From: Saxidomus purpurata
Taxonomy: Eukaryota; Mollusca; Bivalvia; Venerida; Veneridae
Assembly (NCBI GenBank): GCA_022818135.1
Contig: JAFMSR010000018.1
Location: forward strand, 24,844,117 to 24,908,116
Direction of reading: 5' to 3'
Length of the DNA: 64,000 nt
Shown: positions 59,438 to 64,000 of the stretch, one piece after another
Numbering within the stretch: the stretch's first letter is position 1
Layout: each line of letters opens with the position of its first letter
Made by a program: the position numbers and the translations under genes
Notes under the pieces: model-generated
The model's database searches: none
What the model was told of the DNA's origin: nothing
What the model saw: only the letters and a program-made list of their open reading frames with translations

Positions 59438-59790
59438 AATAAAGACTAAATGTAGGGCAAACACTAATGTCGGGTCGCACCAAATATACCTCGAACGCGG
59501 TTGGTGGACCCAATAAGCACAATTACAAACAAACAAACACTAATGCCCGGTTGCACGAAGACCTCATTTATAACCCAGAGGTTAACCGCTAAGAAGGAGT
59601 TAGTTTAAACATAGTTTATTGCCATAAATCAGCAAATGGTTTGAGCCACAAGTGCTTGCCACTTATAAGATGGCTCTCCCCAATACAATACAATTACAGA
59701 AGTAAATTATGGCTACAGAACAGTTACACCTAGGTTCATTTTAACCAACAATTTTAGTAACTTAAGTACTAGAAGCAACTCCATGTGCCT

Positions 59791-59806
59791 GTGTGTGTGT
59801 GTGTGT
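59791..59806. repeat. (GT)8 microsatellite
   Basis: GTGTGTGTGTGTGTGT, followed by TATATATTTTTATATATTTA at about 59836. Confidence 0.9.
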
Positions 59807-59900
59807 TCGTTCCAAGTTCGTGGTCGCCAAAAGATATATATTTTTATATATTTATATATTTATATAAAAACAACAACAAAAAACGCAAAAAAAAAACACG

Positions 59901-60890
59901 CTAATTTGCAAATCTAGCTGTGTCTTTTATGAATTTTTGAACTGCAGAAAAGATGTTTAAATTTTCTTCATCCGAAAGTACTTCTCTTCCATAAATCAAG
60001 GTATTTACATTTAAGGGATGATACTGACGTGTTGCTCTGAAAAGAATGATTCTTTGTTGTAAAAACAATGAACATTTGAAAAAATAGTGATCTACATCCT
60101 CAATTCCGCTTTGACAGTTACAGTTTTCGTCATTACTTAAGTGATTTTTAAACAGATGTGCTTTTAAATTACTGCAGCCGTTCCTTTAAGCGTGCGTGAT
60201 GGATGGTCAAGAACCTTGGCCCTTTGAAGTAGTATGTTGGAATAACATTTGCCCGAAATAAGTTGCTTTTGAGTGAGTTCTTGAAACTATACAATGACGG
60301 GGAATTTCTTATTTCTTCAGGTATAGTATTCCATACATTAACACTGGATGGTACGAACGAGTTTAGAAAAAGCGTTGTTCTTCCTACCATAACCGTATAA
60401 TCTTGGGCATTTCTTAAATTATAATTATTACTTTCACCAACAACTCTAGGGAATATTGTAGTAAATTGTTCCGGCAACAAACCGTTTTTTAGTTTGTACA
60501 TAATAACTAACTTCTGAAATTTTCGTCTGTCGCTTAAGGATATCCAACCGATTTCTTCGATTAAATGTTGTATAGAAACTGACCGAGTTAACCCGGTGAC
60601 AACACGTGCTGCCTCGAGTTGTAATTTTTCTAACCTATTTTTATCAAATTCAGTGCAATTGTCCCATACTACGGCGGCATATTCTAATAATGGCCTCATA
60701 TACGAGAGATAAATCTGATTTAATGTTTTTCTATTTATCTTGAATTTTAGCGCTCTCATAAGATTTAATACTTTTGAAGGAGTTGAATAACTCGCCGATA
60801 ACTCTATCTTATGTACTGGTTTGTCCGTTTGCACGTAATTTTTTAATCCTTTCTTAAATAACTCAGAGGAAATAGCAATGTCTTAGGCTT
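59901..60890 (-). pseudogene. LINE ORF2 C-terminal region
   Basis: 60834-60169 reads LNLMRALKFKINRKTLNQIY, LSYMRPLLEYAAVVWDNC, LQLEAARVVTGL, ISLSDRRKFQKLVIMYKL and VNVWNTIPEEIRNSPSLYSF, the usual stretch after the RT in many animal LINEs. A one-base shift near 60178 moves the frame to CSNLKAHLFKNHLSNDENCN, CQSGIEDVDHYFFKC (a C..C..H..C zinc-like motif) and on to KDTARFAN with a TAG at 59903-59901. Only one frameshift, so fairly young. No RT catalytic motif remains. Confidence 0.85.
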
Positions 60891-61585
60891 CGTTTACATA
60901 CAACAAGTTTCTTGTACAAGACATTAAAGATAAGGCAAAGTTATGACTTGTACAAGAAATTTTTCTACACAAGATCTAGCAAGAATTGCTTTGACAATTA
61001 ATCACAAAATAGCGGGAAGATGTCTTCAGCACATAATATTGTCTTTAGCATGCAGACGAGTTTCTGAATTTTTAAAGAAAATATGAAATTAATGGATTAT
61101 GTTTTTAAAAAAATGCATTAAGTGTTCTTACCGAGAAAAATCTTTAATTGAATGACCAATACATATTAAAATGGCTTTTAAATTTCATCTTAAAAACTCT
61201 CTTTTTTGTTCAGTGTGATAGTACTTTGCACAAGTATCATATAAATGTTCCCTTTTTGGTATAAATTGATCAGTTGGTCAACTTTGTCGTTTGACCAAGC
61301 CACTGTGTACAAAATTTTAAAAAATGTACCTGAATTACCTCTCCCACACCTGTTTTTCCCATTAAACACTTCTTATCAGTAATTTGACAGCCAAGATATT
61401 GTGAAAAAATAGAACAGGCTCTATTCTCGTGCAAGAAAATTATCACATATTATGTCACATAAATTCTGACAAAAGTTGCTCAAATGTGGGTGTTTACATA
61501 TGAAAAATTCTTGTACAAGACATAAATAGTACTTATCTTAATGTCTTGTACAAGAAACTTGGAAGGTGTAAACCCCCACTATTAT
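60885..61585. mobile_element. ~700-bp TIR element with CTTGTACAAG motifs
   Basis: GTTTACATACAACAAGTTTC / CTTGTACAAGACATTAAAGA at the left and the inverse at the right. CTTGTACAAG, itself a palindrome, occurs at both ends and again at about 60949. The interior is AT-rich. It abuts the LINE truncation point. No clear target duplication. Confidence 0.7.
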
Positions 61586-61589
61586 GCAA

Positions 61590-63690
61590 GAAATCATACT
61601 TCAGAAACGATACCGTTATTTTTCATGCTTGTGTAAGAATGGCGGAACAAAATGTCAGATGTGAAGTGAACAACTTAATTAAGGAAACTTTAATATATTT
61701 AATTAAGGGTATTTTTCACTGTAGAGTTGGATCAAATATATGAACTTATTTTATTGCATTTCAAGCCATCGGCGTACGGTTAAAATAAAATAAAAACTTT
61801 ATATCCTTTGCACACCGGCATATTTTGTTATACACTCGACAGACATGCACACTGTACATCACGTTATGGCTACTTTCGGTTTACTGCGCGTGTTGTATAC
61901 GTCAGCAAATAGATTGAGCTGTAACATGAAAGTAAAATTTCCATTGGCCCACCTACAGAGGTCACGCGCAGGGGTCACCCTGTCTGCTAACCTGCCCATG
62001 GACTTCTTTTTTTTTTTTTTTTTTTTTTGCTAACGAGAGGTCAATTTCAAGCGTTCTCGTAAGATGTCAATATACCTAGGTTTGAGTACGACATGTCTGC
62101 TTTATGTTTGTGAAAAAATATTTGCACGCGCTCAAAACACTATCCCACAGGGGCCTGTACGCGAACGTTGGTAAAATGCTACGGCGGATTTTTCATTTTT
62201 TGTTGACTAAATGCTTTTACTTTTACTTTCAATCGCCTTCGGACATGTTTTGATAATGTCCTTGAATAGCTGTTACAAATCACTGCGCAACCTCTCGGAC
62301 CTTCATTGCCGCTTACACATTTTAGCGAGTTAAATTTTTAACACCGGTGTTAGGTAACCAAGCAAGTAACCCTGCAGTTGTAACGGTTTGATTTGTAACA
62401 ACACTGGATTTCTTTGCATCGGGTTTACGTAACTCGGCCATAAGAGAACAGGTATATTATATATTGTGATTTTCTCGTGCAAGCATGTGCATTTACATGT
62501 TGAGTGATAAATGTACTAATGAAAAACGTGATTGCTAGGCCACCATGCTAAATGATAATTGTTTTATTAAACTCGAAGCCCTTTCAATACAAAAGTATTA
62601 TATACAGTGTCTTAATTAGCAGGTTAAATTTGTAACAACAGACAGTACATTTTTTTTAGAAATTAAAGGATACATATGCATAACAAAAACAAAAGTACAT
62701 AATCCTAAATTGTCATGATAATAAATTCAGTATTGCAGCTAAGCATATTCATGTTAATATTATTAAATGATAAATTAGTTTTCTTATAAGATGTGTGCGT
62801 TCAACAGGGTTAGATCATCTAGTCCTTTCCTTTTTGACGTTTTGACGTATATGGGAGGGCATTTTGCAAGAAAAGGGTCGCCATATAATCAAATAAAAAT
62901 AAATGTAAATGTAAGGACTGACTGATAATCCCAGCTGAGTTTAACAGCTGATGAGCAAAAATGTTCGATTAACTATCATTAAGATCAAAATAGAATTAAT
63001 TTCCCGCTTGAGACAATATTTATTTCTAAAGTAAGACATGTTGATATAATTGATACTAATATTTAAGCAAGAAGATAATAATTGAACCAAAACTATTACA
63101 TGTACCGATACCGAGTCATTAAAGCTTCGTTCTAGAGCATTTCTTACTTTTTAAATATGTAAGAGGTGATATGCCTCCACAGTTTACAAATTTTAAAAAT
63201 GGAGCGTTGAAATTTAAGAAACACAAGTGTCGTTACAATCTTGAACTGTGCGTCGCAAATTAAAGATAAAAATTCAGCCGTAAACGGAAAACGTTTTAAC
63301 CAGGAAACCATGATGTTATTTCAACCCAAATATCACATCACTAGAGTTCTTGTCGACTATAGAGTTCAATGGAACGAGGAATAATTATTACTGTCTAAAG
63401 AATTTATTTAATCTTTGGTGCACCAGTTTTTTCAGCATTTTGTTAAAACGCAAAAACCATAATTGTACGCATGATATAGCTAATACGTCACACTTTCTTA
63501 TCTGAGACCAAAACTTGCCAAGAATTCTGTGTCATCATAAATTAAGAATGGATTTTGTCTCTTCCTGACGACTCTTTCTCTTCGTAGCATCCCTTGTCAT
63601 AAGTTTTCATTTCAAAATCCCGCCGCCATTTCGGCGTAACCCTACGAATGGCATGGGTTACGAATACAAAGGAATTTTAACATCGCGCTC
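61590..63690. other. AT-rich intergenic, nothing recognised
   Basis: A T23 run at 62006-62028; otherwise no repeat boundary, gene or RNA recognised. Confidence 0.5.
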
Positions 63691-63699
63691 TATCGGTTT

Positions 63700-64000
63700 T
63701 GATATGAGAAATCCAACAGTGAACCTATCACCGAGACGCGTTCCACGTTCCCCGTGCAGGTTAAATTTGTTGAAAACCTGATACAGAAATCCAAAGTTGT
63801 TTTAGCCACATACCTAACCCCGTAAAGCAATGTTGAGAAACCGGCCTTTAGAAATAGATCATCGGCCGAGCAAATCGTGAAGGACGGTAAAATCCACGCA
63901 GGCATGTTCACCAATTGGAACCCTATAATGCAGGGCAATCGTCTGCAGGCAAACAAACCCTCATACGTCAGCAGTGATCATCCAAAACATGCACGTGATT
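63700..64000 (+). other. Possible coding-like segment at window edge
   Basis: One + frame is open from about 63703 to the window end except for one TAA at about 63822. It reads EKSNSEPITETRSTFPVQVK, VVLATYLTP, then SNVEKPAFRNRSSAEQIVKD, GKIHAGMFTNWNPIMQGNRL. Locally higher GC. No family recognised. Could be a decayed element frame or part of an exon continuing past the edge. An antisense open frame also exists at 63956-63690. Confidence 0.3.

Larger units (their letters stand above)
59610..60890 (-). mobile_element. 5'-truncated non-LTR retrotransposon
   Basis: Contains only the C-terminal RT region, a 3' UTR and a 3' end ATGGCAATAAACTATG near 59610. Cut at the 5' side at about 60890 within the segment before SASYSTPSKVLNLM. 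Confidence 0.75.

Overview
The window looks like nuclear DNA of a bivalve mollusc. It is AT-rich, very repeat-dense and intron-containing. Several interspersed repeat types are of kinds I associate with bivalves: repeats that begin AGCTCACCTG and end near GGGCCATCATGGCCC, tRNA-headed SINEs with a shared central domain, and non-LTR and Penelope-like retroelements. The species cannot be fixed by eye. The only convincing host gene is the 3' part of a nicotinic-type Cys-loop receptor subunit on the + strand, with two exons (10858-11405 and 14647-15494) that join cleanly across a 3.2 kb intron. They cover loop E through M2, then M3 to the stop. The 5' exons were not found.

Layout. 0.6-1.35 kb: 21-bp minisatellite. 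1.86-10.5 kb: four or more compound copies of an AGCTCACCTG repeat family (family A), one split by a 1,649-bp hAT-like element with an 8-bp target duplication, which itself carries another MITE. 10.86-15.5 kb: the receptor gene, with more repeats and a SINE in its intron. 15.6-17.34 kb: a 188-bp MITE, then a 145-bp tandem array with a two-unit alternation. 18.1-18.7 kb: remnant of a Penelope-like element (GIY-YIG endonuclease plus a hammerhead-ribozyme-like motif). 18.9-21.2 kb: element with long terminal inverted repeats. 21.3-24.1 kb: a TTAA-flanked MITE split by a 2.3 kb near-palindrome. 25.5-25.9 kb: SINE. 27.0-29.7 kb: another copy of the same MITE, split by a Helentron-like element that is itself split by a further MITE. 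34.8-37.3 kb: decayed Penelope RT and LINE RT fragments and an intact copy of the TTAA MITE. 39.4-44.1 kb: a nearly complete but broken CR1-like LINE on the - strand (ORF1 esterase plus CCHC knuckles; ORF2 endonuclease plus RT; ATT-repeat tail). 45.2-46.0 kb: GC-rich direct repeats. 47.0-48.0 kb: inverted family A copy. 48.05-56.34 kb: an 8.3 kb inverted repeat whose two arms differ by insertions. 56.4-57.3 kb: second copy of the Helentron-like element. 59.6-60.9 kb: 5'-truncated LINE. 60.9-61.6 kb: TIR element. The remaining DNA is AT-rich with nothing recognised.

The elements do not form a pathway. What the window records is a stratigraphy: nested insertions and paired arms let the order of transposition events be read directly. 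The most unusual items are the two large near-palindromes, the ribozyme-like motif next to the Penelope endonuclease, the shared 3'-end architecture of several otherwise unrelated repeat families, and a receptor subunit that keeps the paired cysteines of an alpha subunit but lacks the usual loop C tyrosines and the -1' glutamate of the pore. All calls are by eye from sequence; no alignment or database search was run.
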